From positions 66,960,001 to 67,024,000 of the forward strand of contig CM060733.1 of assembly GCA_030704615.1 (NCBI GenBank): a stretch of DNA of 64,000 nucleotides, given 5' to 3'. The notes beneath the pieces were generated by a model that saw nothing but the letters and a program-made list of their open reading frames with translations, had not been told where the DNA came from and did not search any database. Numbering within the stretch: the first letter of the stretch is position 1; every line of letters begins with the position of its first letter. A program made the translations under genes and the position numbers. The stretch is from Takakia lepidozioides (lineage: Eukaryota > Streptophyta > Takakiopsida > Takakiales > Takakiaceae). Below are positions 45,879 through 57,300 of the stretch, piece by piece.

Positions 45879-48800
45879 CACACCCCTCCCAACAGGGAGT
45901 CGATGTCCTCATCGACTTGTCCATTTTGTAGAAACGAACATCCAAGTTGTGGCGTCCCACATCAAGGAGTTTGTTTCCGCACCATGGCGTCCCATGGCAA
46001 AGAACCAAACCCCACACTTGACTCTACTCTCCACTAGCTAGTTCAGCCGACTTCCTCCAAGTCCCGGCCAAGGGTGGAGCCCTCCAGCTCCTCCCAGTGC
46101 ACTCTTCTTGGCCTACTTCAAGGCCAAGGAACGATCCTCCCCGAGGATTGAATCGCCTTACTGCAACAACATTGCTTGCGACCGCTCATGATGCCGCTTT
46201 TGGCATCACCTTGAGCAAGGGTTTCCCTGGAACCCTCTTTGACTAGGAAGATAACCTTGAACCAACCATGCGCCCCAATCACTACAATTGGGTCCGCCTT
46301 GGAATGCTGGCCTGAGGTACGGGAACACTCCAAAGTCACACTACGACTTCGTCTCGAGGCTACACGATTATAGTACGTGAACGGAAACACGTGGCTTCCG
46401 CGTTAGCCCGCACTACAAGGCAACCCCCTCGGTAGCGCAGTTATAGTACGCGCACGCGCCAGGTGCGCACTAGCACGTGAACTCCCAAAGAAGGCGCAAG
46501 TTTCCTCCTGCCCCTCGGATGGGGGTCACCCGATTTCGGCACTACGCAAACACACGATTAACCCAATTTACCTCTCCCACTTTTATAAGCTAGCATGCAT
46601 TCTACACACTAGCCAACCATACCATGCATCACCATTCCAAACAAAAAGGACGCACAACATTTGGAAGCCATTTCATTTATAGCACGTTTTGTACAATACA
46701 AGTTTTTGCAATCGGATTCCTAAGCTAGCTAAGCCGGGCTAAGCATGCATTTCCTCCCCCACGCTCCAAGGTTGATGTCCCCATCAACGTTTCTTCCGCT
46801 TTTGAGGTCACCCTTCGAAAGCTGCAACCGCCTCGGATGCGTTTCCCATTTCTGAGGCACGCACCCAAGATGCCTCCACATGATGATAGCCCTTCCATTT
46901 GACGAGATACTCCGTTTCTCGGTTCTTGAACCTCCTCGACTTAAGTATTGCCTCCACCTCGTACTCAGGTTCATTTTCATGATCCAACAGCATAGGTGGC
47001 GGACGCAACACTTGATGCCGATTCGGACGCGCTTCATCTTTGAAGTAAGGCTTCAAAAGGGAGACATGGAATACTGGGTGCACCTTGCTGTTTGCCGGCA
47101 GCTCCAATTCATACACAACCCTTTCATAACCTTCCGAATGCGAAAGGGTCCCGCATACGGAGGTACAAACTTCGGACTCACTTCCGGAGGTAGTCGGAAA
47201 TTCCTGATGTTCAACCAGACCTCTGTGCCTGCCTCAAACTTCACTTCCCTCCGCTTCCGATTCGCCTGCCTTTCATACCGTTTCCTAGCTTTGGCAATGT
47301 TGTACTTTGCGAGCTTCAACAAACGCTCGCGTTCTTCCAGTATCGCCGCTACTGCCGGTTCCTCAACGTCCTGGGCGGCCAAACTTGTCGGCACCAGGGG
47401 TGCTTTTCCATAGACCAATACGAAAGGGGAAACTCCCGTTGCGGAGTGTTCTGTGTTATTATAACAGAACTCTGCCGCGTCTAAGTGTTCCACCCAGTCT
47501 GTTTGGTCTGCCGACACGTAATTCCGCAGGATCTGTTTCACTACGGAATTCACTCTTTCTGTTTGGCCGTCGGTCGTAGGTCGGAAGGCGGTGCTCATCT
47601 TCAGCCTCGTCCCCATCTTCTTCCAAAGTGCCTCCAAAATTTACTCATAAACTTTGGATCGCGGTCCGAGACAATATCCTTCGGGACTCCATGATGCTTT
47701 AAGACGTGGGCGAAGTAAAGTCGCCCTGTTTCCTGCGCCGTTGCTGTCTCCTTGGTGGGGATGAAATGACCCATTTTACTGAACCTATCCACCACCACCA
47801 TGATTGCATCGAATCCCTTTGACAGCGGCATAGCAGTCATGAAATCCATCGAGACGCTTTCCCAAGTCCCCTCTGGAATCGGCAAGGGTTGTAACAGCCC
47901 CGCTTGCTTTTTGTACTCGCTCCGGTTTTGTTGGCATGTGGTGCATGTCTTGACATACTCCTCTGCCTCCTCCCTCAGTTTGGGCCAGAAATACTCTTTC
48001 TTCAAGAGTGCCGCAGTGCGCTTGGCTCCGCCGTGGCCCGCAAGCGGGCTATCATGGCATTCTCTCAAGAGACTATCTCTGATCCCTCCCTTCGGCACGT
48101 AGAGACGTTTTTGCTTATACCAAAGCAGTCCATTTTGCAAGTGAAACTGCGATAACCCCATCCTCAAGTCCTGCATCACGGACTTCGCCAGCTCATCCTT
48201 CCGGCAAGCCTTCCGGATCTTCCTTTGGAGCGCCGTCTCGCCCTTGTACACCAATAAGAGCTGCTGCTTTCTACTTAAAGCATCGGCCACCACGTTGTCT
48301 CGTCCCGGTTTGTACTGGATATCCACGTCGAACACCGCCAAAGTATCTTGCCACCTAAGTTGTTTTGGGGACAACTTGGGCTGCGTGGCAAAATACTTCA
48401 CCGTGACATTGTCCGTGAACACCTTCACTGGGTTTGGAACCAACATAGTGGCGCCAAAGCTCAAGACAGTGCACCACCGCCTTCATCTCTTTCTCGTGCG
48501 TCGGCCACCGTCGCTCCACTTCATTTAGTTTCTTACTTTCGTAAGCCACTGGACGTCCATCTTGCATCAGTACACCCCCAATCGCGAAGTTTGACGCATT
48601 TGTATGTATCTCGAACGGACGATCGAACTCCGGGATTTTCAAGACTGGAGCTTCCGCCATCCGCTGCTTCAATTCAGCAAAAGCTTGGCCACAAAAAGGT
48701 TTCCATGCCCAGACTTAGATTTACATAGAAGGTCTGACAGCGGCCCCGCAATCTTGGCGAAATTTCTCACATACTTCCGGTAATAGGAGGCGAGTCCTAG

Positions 48801-51382
48801 GAAGGATCGCACTCCCGGGACCAAAGTCGGAGGCTCCCCAGGTCCAAGAATCGCACCTCACCTTTGTCATCCATTTTGATCCCATCCTGTGTAATCACAT
48901 GCCCCAGGAACTCCACTTTTGTGACCCCGAATTCGCACTTTGAAGCTTTGGCATACAGCTTCCCTTCCCGCAATTTCTGGAACACCCTTTTGAGGTGCTC
49001 CAGGTGCTCCTCCTTTGTTTGAGTACACGATGTGTCGATGTACACGACATCACAAAGTCATCCAACCACTCCGAAAAAGGCTTCTAGCTGCAAATGCGAG
49101 CGAGACACCAAGTAAAAAAAAATCATAGAACTCATATGAACATACCTGCTCACGGTCTTCTCCTCATCTCCTTCCGCCACCCGAATTTGATGATAGCCGG
49201 AGCGCAAGTCGATCCGGCTGAAATACTTCGCTCCTGCCAACCGATCGAAGAGGTCGTCGATCCTTGGCAAAGGGTACCGGTTTTTGATAGTCACCTTATT
49301 CAGAGCCCTGTAATCGACACACATCCGCAGCGTCCCATCCTTTTGTCTGCAAATAGCACCGGGGCTCCGTAAGGTGACTTACTCGGCCGGATGTACCCCT
49401 TTGACATTAGATCCTTGAGCTGAGTCTTCAGCTCGACCAACTCTCTGTGGCTCAACCGGTAGGGCGCCTTGGCAGGCGGTTCCGATCCCGGTATCACCTC
49501 AATCTTGTGGTCAACTCCTCTTCGCGGTGGCAAGCCGCTTGGCAAATCCTCCGGCATCACATCCTGGTATTTCTCCAAAATCCCCTTGATCCAATCTGGG
49601 CTCGGCTCTCCATCGCCTTCTCCCTTCACTTCTCTAATGTAGAGCAAAAACTGGGGCTCGTGTGCCTCCTCCACGGCCCACTCCTTTGCTGACAGAAGGT
49701 TTATTCGCCCTCCCACGGGTTTGGGCGTTTCCGAAACTCGTAAGACCTCGCCACCATTCCAACATGGCAGCGTGACTACCCTCTTGCGGCCATCTATGAC
49801 CGCTCCGGATTTGCTCAAAAAGGTCATCCCCAAAATGAGATCCACTCCATCGATCTCGCAGACGGTGAAGTTCTCACGTCCCTCCCAACTCCCCAGTTGA
49901 AGAGGAACATCGAACGCCAACTTCGTCGCCAATTGCGGTTCTCCTTTGGCAGAACGCACCTCAATAGAGGCCCCTACGTCAGTTGTCGGGAGTCCCAGCT
50001 TTTGTGCCGTTGCCGGTGTCATGAAGGAGTGCGACGCTCCTGTGTCCACCAACAATGACACGTTAGTTCCGGATATTATCCCATCCACGAACAATAAGTG
50101 ACTCCCTTTACGCAATGCGCCAGTTTCCTGATACAACTCACAAGAATATTTGCCTACCTTGCAAGTCCTGGCGACCACCGCTTCCACCAAGCGACTGATG
50201 GTATCTTCCGACAGCTCCGTGGTTGCCCGAGTCATGTTCAATTGTCGGGGTTTCGTGCACTTCTTGGCCATGTGCCCGGGCTCTCCCAATTGAAACACAC
50301 TCCATCAAAGGTCGCCTTCTGTCCGCCATAAGCCGCTCCACCCGCTTTTCCTTTCGAAGCACCGGTGCCGCCTTGACGTGTGAAGGCCCTCCCTTCGATT
50401 TCCACGTGCCATTGTCGCCGCGTGGCCTATCCCACTTCTTTTCCGGTCGGAAGGAGTCACCTTCCCGCGGGTCTTCTTGGGGTTCAGCTCCGTTACGGGC
50501 CTTGTCTTTCACCCCTAGAGACATCTGAGAAAACATTCGGCCCTCTCAATTGCCTCGTTCAAAGTCTTAGGTGGGATTCTCCTCCAACTTCCGCCTGGCC
50601 CATGGGGCAAGTCCCGCCACAAAGTTAAAGGACCATTTCCGGTTCTGCCATGTCCGCGACTTCGAGCAAAAGCACATTGAAAGCCTGGACATATCCCGAA
50701 TGGTCTGTTTGCTTCAAATTCTCATCTTGTCCCGGGCAAGCCAGGACGCCGTGAGGGGCACAAACTGTCTCTTCATCAACTCCTTGAACCCCACTCCCGT
50801 CAGTTCAAGGTTTCCGGGCTTGGACCTCGGTCGGGAAGGCGTTTCTGCCACCATTGTGAGCATAGCCCCTCAAAAAGTGGAAGCCATTCCACCCGATCCT
50901 TCGTTCACTAACTTGAGCCGCCCAGAATGCCAGAAGTACTGCTTCTAGCTCCAAGAGCCAGGCGGGTGTTGAGTGCCTTCCAATTTCGGACGCCCTCGAA
51001 GGTGCCGGGTTCCTTAGGCTTCACCTTAACTTTGCCTTAGGGGAAGTGGGTTGCCGCCTCAACACGATCTTTCAGCGTCCCGCCAAACTGTGCCAACAAC
51101 CTCCCAAAAGGCTACCTGGCATGGGGGCATCTTTGGTCGGTCGGAGCTCTCACGGATTCCTCGGGCCCAACTCCGGATTCCTCCCGCTCTTGGGCGGGCC
51201 TCGTTTTCAGAAACCCGTCGCTTCCTCAAATGGCCGCTTCGGTGACACGTCGCCCCCATCGGGCTCACCAGGATCATCATCTTTGGGCCGTTCCGCTTTT
51301 GCTTTGGCTTGCCCGACCCCGACCCCATGATGAGGCCAATCCCAAGGACGATCGCGTACTGAACTTAAGCTCTGATACCAAG
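45879..51382 (-). mobile_element. Gypsy B internal region, Ty3/gypsy chromodomain element
   Basis: It has the same organisation as gypsy A, in reverse. The primer-binding site (GCTCTGATACCA on the plus strand) is at 51369-51380. A long 3' non-coding stretch lies at 45879-46735 between the chromodomain and the 3' LTR. The element sits in T3 with duplication TCGGG. Confidence 0.93.
46736..51330 (-). pseudogene. gag-pol of gypsy B, broken
   Basis: Gag starts at 51328 (MGSGSGKPKQK). The zinc knuckle near 50290-50240 is changed (FQLGEPGHMAKKC, lacking the first Cys). Protease VDTGAS is at about 50050, in a long open frame (50298-49300). The reverse transcriptase is intact through LRSGYHQI, but the active-site box reads YIDTSC (about 49045) where gypsy A has YIDDIL, so the second Asp is lost. 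RNase H and integrase occupy one open frame at 48464-47601, then integrase end and chromodomain (YLVKWKGYHHVEASW) at 47637-46808. It cannot replicate by itself. Confidence 0.9.
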
Positions 51383-52109
51383 TGTCGCGCACCTCACTTC
51401 GGTAAGCTCCCCTTCAAGTCATAGTTACTCGCTCTGATGCGCGCGCCTGACTCCCAACCTGGCGCCGGGCCAACTTGGAGCTCGGCTGACTCACCGGGAC
51501 ATAACGGTCCCCCTTCACTCCCCCACTAAACCCTCCACCTCTTTGGGCCTAGTGGAATTCCCTTTGAGTAGTTGGCAGTCCGGAACAACTCCTCACTCTT
51601 TGGTCGCTTTCCGGCTCGCTCGCTTACTCACTAGTTTTTGGTCACCAACGGGCTTGCACCGTTCTCGGGGTCACTACTCCCCTTATTTATACTTCTGTAG
51701 CTGTCCGCGGGGGTTTCACAACCAGCCATGCCATTTTATGGCGAACCACCACGAAAACCCTCGACTCCCGGTGGTGAGTCGCGGTGAGTCTTGGCCCACT
51801 CACCACGGCCCCTATGGACCGTGATGAGTCCAAGACTCCCCACGACTCCCACCACGAGGTCTCCGCCCCCATGGTGAGTCCTATGCCACCCCCACTAAGT
51901 CCCTCTAAGCTACCACCACCCCTTGTGGAGCCACCCCCACCGCAACCCGGTGTGCGGGGCTCCACCTAGTGAGCGCCTCCGCCTCCTTGAGTGCCTTGGG
52001 CACTCAAGGGTGCTTCAGCCCCCCGTACCTATCGCTGCCGCTGCCCACCACAGGGGCAGCCCCTCATGTGTCCCGACCCCCCCTGCCCTCAAGGCAAAGG
52101 GCCGCGACA
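51383..52109 (-). repeat. 5' LTR of gypsy B, 727 bp, complete
   Basis: On the plus strand it runs from TGTCGCGCACC to GGGCCGCGACA. It keeps the intact hairpin (CCTTGAGTGCC/GGCACTCAAGG, near 51985-52010) that is broken in the other LTR. TCGGG at 52110-52114 is the target duplication. Confidence 0.95.
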
Positions 52110-52824
52110 TCGGGTGTTCCGGCTCCGAGGTTTGTTGGTCGGCACCACCCTCCTGCCCTGGTGAAGCCGAAGATGATGGAGATTTGGCACTGCCCAACAA
52201 AAATCGTCTACTGTGTCTGTGGCGATTCTAGCCAGTATGTGCTGGACAGACCTGATATTCCGAACGTTTGGCCTGTGATGGTTGGGACGAACCTAAGTCA
52301 GGCAGAGGTTGACTCTTTCACAAAAGCAGACTTTTGACTTGTTCCCCCCAGATGACGTAGGTAATTCCCAAGGTGAATGGGACTGTGTTGCGAAAGATAT
52401 CAATAATCTGGATCCGGACTTGTACGCGTCGAAAAGGTGGGACAGAGTATACCGGCGGAAGAAACGGTCAGCATTCGCTCGTAAGAAGATGGAGTTAGCT
52501 CAGTCTTTGCAAGTCACGGTGCAATCATTCAAGGATGTTCCACGCCCGGGAATTGGACGTGTGTAGACACTGTGCACACCGAGATCAGCAAAAGCAGGGG
52601 AGGTGTACAATGTTTGCATCTCTAGAAGTCCGGAGTGCACATGCCCTGATTTTGACAAAATGAAGAAATCAAAAGGACCCTACATCCTCTGCAAACACTT
52701 ATATTATATTATGCTGCGACGTTTGAAGATGCGGGAAGACCATGAGGTCATCGATCACGCAACTCTGACAGTATCTGAAGTCAGGGGTATGTTAGTTCGT
52801 GATCCCTGTCATTGGGTCCCATAG
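52110..52824 (+). pseudogene. T3, part 3: C-terminal end with SWIM zinc finger
   Basis: It continues T3 on the far side of gypsy B: PKMMEIWHCPTKIVYCV, then RRKKRSAFARKKMEL, a stop at 52566, and the SWIM finger CTCPDFDKMKKS..CKH (about 52639-52698). It ends MLVRDPCHWVP at 52824. T1, T2 and T5 share this end. One frameshift near 52335 and the stop show decay. Confidence 0.85.
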
Positions 52825-52854
52825 AGCCGCATTGGATATCCTGCATGTTTGGAA

Positions 52855-53860
52855 TCCTTGTAGTCTGTTCCGACTACGAAGTGCATGACAACTTGGTTTA
52901 TCTTGTGAACTCCAACTCTTTCTACGGATAAGGTTTTTTTATAACAGATTTGGAAACATGGACATGCTTGGAATATTCATAGTCTGTGCCGACTACAAAG
53001 TGTATGACCATTTGGATAAATTAGTTAACTCCAACTCTTTGTTCAGATGAGCTCATTTTTCAACTATCACTTTTTTGCAATCAAATATGAGTCCATATCC
53101 ATCTTCTTTCACTTAATTCTTGTAGTCTGTGCCAACTACAAAGTGTAAGACCATTTGGATAAATTAGTTAATTCCAACTCTTTGCTCAGATGAGCTCATT
53201 TTTCAACTACCACTTTTTTGCAATCAAATGTGAGTCCATATCCATCTTCTTTCACTTAATTCTTGTAGTCTGTGCCGACTACAAAGTGTATGACCATTTG
53301 GATAAATTAGTTAACTCCAACTCTTTGCTCAGATGAGTCCATTTTTCAACTACCACTTTTTTGCAATCAAATATGAGTCCATATCCATCTTCTTTCACTT
53401 AATTCTTGTAGTATGTGCCGACTACAAAGTGTATGACCATTTGGGTAAATTAGTCAACTTCAACTCTTTGCTCAGATGAGCTCATTTTTCAACTACTACT
53501 TTTTTGCAATCAAATGTGAGTCCATATCCATCTTCTTTCACTTAATTCTAGTAGTCTGTGCCAACTACAAAATGTATGACCATTTGGATAAATTAGTTAA
53601 CTCCAACTCTTTGCTCAGATGAACCCATCTTTCAATTTCCACTTTTTTGCAATCAAATATGATTCCATATCCATATTCTTTCACTTAATTCTTGTAGTCT
53701 GTGCCGACTATAAAGTGTATGACCATTTGGATAAATTAGTTAACTCCAACTCTTTGCTCAGATGAGCTCATTTTTCAGCTACCATTTTTTTGCAATCAAA
53801 TATGAGTCCATATCCATCTTCTTTCACTTAATTCTTGTAGTCTGTGCCGACTACAAGACA
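52855..53860. repeat. 142-bp tandem repeat, seven to eight copies
   Basis: TAGTCTGTGCCGACTAC recurs near 52862, 52979, 53127, 53268, 53409, 53551, 53693 and 53836. From the third copy the period is about 142 bases. The rest of the unit is AT-rich (TTTTTTGCAATCAAATATGA). The array begins just after the T3 stop. Confidence 0.93.
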
Positions 53861-54272
53861 TGGGTGTCCCGGATTTACAATCTTGCCAACAGCATTTCCT
53901 AACACACATATTATTCATAAACCGGAATTTGTTGCTGACATGGCCAAAACAATGTACACCAAAATAACTGTCATGGTGATCAATATTCCCGTGGGTTCAA
54001 ATCATAATAATGAATTCTATTTTAAGACACATTCCTTCAATATGTATTGCTTATTTAACACAAGAATTAAAATAGAAATTGAGTTCTATTCTTCAATATC
54101 AATTCTGAAACATGTTAACAATAGTAAAATGCCTAAAGTACAAAACGTCAAAGAGGTACAATTTCTTTTTATTCTTGATAGTCGTTGCCGACCTCAATGA
54201 TCATAGCCTCCTTTATCCACTTCTATGTCATGACGTACATATAAGTTTTCTTTCTGCAGTGACTACAATGTC
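53861..54272. other. AT-rich stretch without a supported gene
   Basis: A 118-codon open frame at 53844-54200 is AT-rich and shows no domain. It is probably chance. One TAGTCGTTGCCGACC motif lies at 54178. Confidence 0.4.
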
Positions 54273-54808
54273 TCAAATCCTATTGCGGCAAACAGGGCAT
54301 GACCCGTTTCGAAGCAGCCACCCTTCAATGCAGATAGAGTGAAAGGAATGGCCGCACTCACTGAGAATACGGACTGACTCGCCCTCTACTGGACAGTTTT
54401 GACAAACAGTGCATCGTTCGTTTGTTGTTGGACATGTTTCCCTGCGATAACAAATTCCATTGAATGCATTTCAATGATTTCCATGCTTGCCCCTGTCCAT
54501 CGCAAATCATCCTCTGCATGTACCTCCTTGTCCTCACCTTCCCCATCAATGTCCATGTGCTCATCTTCATCCTCGTCGTCGTCGTTGTCGTCGTCGTCAT
54601 CAGAATCCGCAGTGGAGTCCCCTGATGAAGGGCCGTTCCCGTTGACGGACTGCTGAACCACCATTGCCTCATCATTTTCGTGCTTGGCAAGGCACTCGGC
54701 GATATCGTCCATAAAGGGAGCCCACCATAAAGTCGATGCAGGCTTGTCCTCCTCATTTCCACTGACACCACTACTGCTTGCGCCTGCATTGGAAGAGCTC
54801 GCGTCCAT
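54273..54808 (-). CDS. RING-H2 finger protein (E3 ubiquitin-ligase type)
   Basis: The first part (54808-about 54445) starts MDASSSNAGASSSG and holds a long Asp/Glu run. The RING lies in another frame at about 54420-54273: ERCTVCQNCPVEGE, ILSECGHSFHSICIEGW and SCPVCRNRI before the stop. The ligands are C-x2-C, C-x-H, H-x2-C and C-x2-C, a complete RING-H2 set, so E2 binding is plausible. The acceptor-like GTTATCGCAG at about 54445 could join the two frames, but I find no clear donor, so a frameshift is equally possible. The finger alone is convincing. Whether the acidic part belongs to it is likely but not certain. Confidence 0.7.
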
Positions 54809-55474
54809 CTTATCTAAGAACGGACTATCCTAAAACACAACTGATTAGAATAGAAAGTGACCCCAAACAGTGTGCTTGTAGTCGTTGCAGACTACAAGTG
54901 ACAGCCAGCCGAAAGCGCTGCTGTCTTTGACAAAAAGAAGTAGGTGTTGAACAACAGCCCTTCTGTTGAAAGAGAAAGTGGGCAGAAAGCAATGTGCTTG
55001 TAGTCGGTGCAGACTATAAATACCCATGTACACTTAGTCGCTTTCGCTCGAGACAAAAACCTGGTAGGTGTCGAACAACATATCCAATATTTATGAACTT
55101 TCGGTTGTTTCAAAATAAGTTTTTTAATGCCGCTATAGATACCATTCCACCGTCCACTTTCCACCTAGCCAATATATATATATATAGCCGTTTGCACTTC
55201 CAATATCATCGTGGGACGTGCCAGAATAATCTTCTGTCTATATTTGTAATGGATGACATCCTCTACATGATCAGTTTCGTTCTCTTTAGATCTCGAGTTC
55301 AACTTCTTGTGCATGCCATAAACGAGATGCCTGCATGTTACAGTGGTGATTCAGGGCTCAAATCTCATTCCCGCCATATTTATTAATTAACAATATGCGA
55401 TCTCACACATTTGAATTACCTGCTCATACTAAGTACACTTCATGGCTTCCATTAATTTTTATAGAATTTTTTTA
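54809..55474. other. Non-coding stretch with two TAGTC palindromes
   Basis: GTAGTCGTTGCAGACTAC (54870) and GTAGTCGGTGCAGACTAT (54998) lie upstream of the RING gene. The region 55130-55400 is AT-rich with a (TA) run at 55172-55185. No gene is supported. Confidence 0.5.
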
Positions 55475-55775
55475 TAGTGTACCTATTCCCGCGGACTTTC
55501 TACCATGCCCCTATTCTCGCGGGTATTTGCCCCCAGACCTCTCGGCCCAGTGTCTATAATCGGCAACGACTACATAGGTTTGGCAACTACCGAACCTAAT
55601 TTTGAGTAACCGAGCCTACGGAATGTTGCACTTACTGATGGTGCACCTGCCCTTTTTCAACTTCAAATGTTGTCGGAATTGCGGTTGAAAATCCAAATAT
55701 AGAGGAATATTCCTTGGATATTCGGTTGCTCATGCCTAATTCTGCTCATGCTCATGCTCACCGCTCATGCAATGT
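55475..55775 (+). repeat. Terminal motif e, right edge of the mobile block
   Basis: It opens CCTATTCCCGCGGACTTTC like motif a, holds AATCGGCAACGACTACAT, and ends in four GCTCATG units and CACCGCTCATGCAATG. The AAATAG end is altered. No GGCGCC palindrome occurs to its right. Confidence 0.5.
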
Positions 55776-56484
55776 ACACACCCCGACTCAGGCCAAGGCC
55801 CCAATCATCGTTTCAGCCCCAATCATTGCACAGATCATTCATGACTCTTGCTTACTTACTGTGCAAGAGCGTAAAGACATGGGTTTGTTTGAGTTGGGCT
55901 CTACTGTGGTTGAGGAACAGGGATCCTCACAAGGAGAAGGGGGATTGGAGAGGCCGCAGTTACCCCGTAGGTAACATAGTTCGGTCTTGCTCCTACACCC
56001 AAACCCCTTTCCTCAGAAAGAGAGGGATTAGACATTCCCACTAGGAAGCAAATAGTGGAGGATATTGAGAAGGGTGATCTTCTCTATGAAAGCTATGGAA
56101 TAGTCAAGCCTTCAATAGTTTTGAAGATACCAATTCTATCCAAGATGATTCCAACTGTACAGAGTAAAGCTAAACCTGTGATAGAGGTTGAAACGGTGCA
56201 GGCCCAAGGTGAAGCTGCACCTTCAACAATTGAGGCTGAACAAGTGCAGAGTCAAGTGGGTACTTGGCCTGAATAATTTGCAAGACACCAGGCTATTCAT
56301 AACCAAGATGAATTATAACAAGGTCCGCAGGAAGATCCGCAGCAGGCCATGGTCATGAGTTCTATAAGGAGAACCCTTAACCTTTTGGGGAACTACTTTA
56401 AAACTCATGTTCCTTCAACGCAATTGGCAGCACTGAGAGAGGAGCTCAAACAGTGAGCTTGAGGCTCAAATTCTATCCGAGCAG
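55776..56484 (+). pseudogene. Broken coding remnants, coiled-coil rich
   Basis: Short frames read QAKAPIIVSAPII, EDIEKGDLLYESYGI and SSIRRTLNLLGNYF. They look like a disabled retroelement or gag-like protein. I do not recognise the family. Confidence 0.35.
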
Positions 56485-57300
56485 GTGACCAAACTTGATG
56501 TTGAGACAAGTATCAAACTGCAGCAAGCCCTAGATGCGTCTAATGTTGCCCTGCAGCTTGAAAAAGAGAATTTAATCAAGGCAGGCCTTGAGCAGGAACA
56601 ATTACAGGATGCTCACAAACAACAGTTCTACCAATTGCAAGTCAAGCATGAGGAAACTCTTGCATCAGCACTGCCATGCAGCACATGTATGCCAAATGTG
56701 AGCCTGGCAGCCCTAGAACTGGGCAAAGAGGTCCATGGTGACATCGTCAAAGCTGGAATTGTACCAGATCTGATTCTGAGCACTGCCCTCGTGGACATGT
56801 ATGCCAAATGTAAGCCTAACAGCCCTAGAAAAGAGAGCATAGGCCATGGTAACATCGTCAAATTAGCTAGAACGTACCATATGTGATTCTGAACACAAGT
56901 TTAGGCGAGCCTGGCAGCCCTGGAAAAGGGAGTAGAGGTCCATGGTGACATTGTCAAAGCTGGAACTATACACCAAATCTGATTGTGAACACTGCCTTGG
57001 TGACATGTATGCCAAATGTGAGTCTGATAGTTGTGGAATGGACGGACAGGTCCATAGTGATATTGTCAAAGCTGAAATGTACCAGATGTCATTCTGAACT
57101 CTGCTCTGGTGGACATCTATGCCAAATGCAAGCCTGGCAGCCCTGGAAAATGGAGCAGATCCATGGTGTCAATGTCAAAGCTGGAATTGTACCACATGTT
57201 ATTTGAACTATGCCCAAGTGGACATGTATGCCCAATGCGAGCCTGGCAGCTCTGGGAAATGGCACAGAGGTCCATCATAGGTCCTGCATGGGTAGATGAT
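56485..57300 (+). repeat. Tandem repeats derived from one PPR motif
   Basis: A heptad-like stretch (LQLEKENLIKAGLEQEQL) leads directly into about five copies of a 110-120 base unit that encodes, where open, LGKEVHGDIVKAGIVPDLIL and LVDMYAKC. This is the typical E/DYW-class plant PPR text. Copies start near 56690, 56800, 56905, 57010 and 57115. They differ by small indels and most frames are closed, so this is a repeated fragment and not a PPR gene. Confidence 0.75.

Noticed and set aside
53844-54200. 118-codon open frame
   Set aside because: It is AT-rich, begins inside the last unit of the 142-bp satellite and shows no family features.
56685-57300. Functional PPR gene
   Set aside because: Frames are closed by many indels and stops, and the units copy one motif out of phase.
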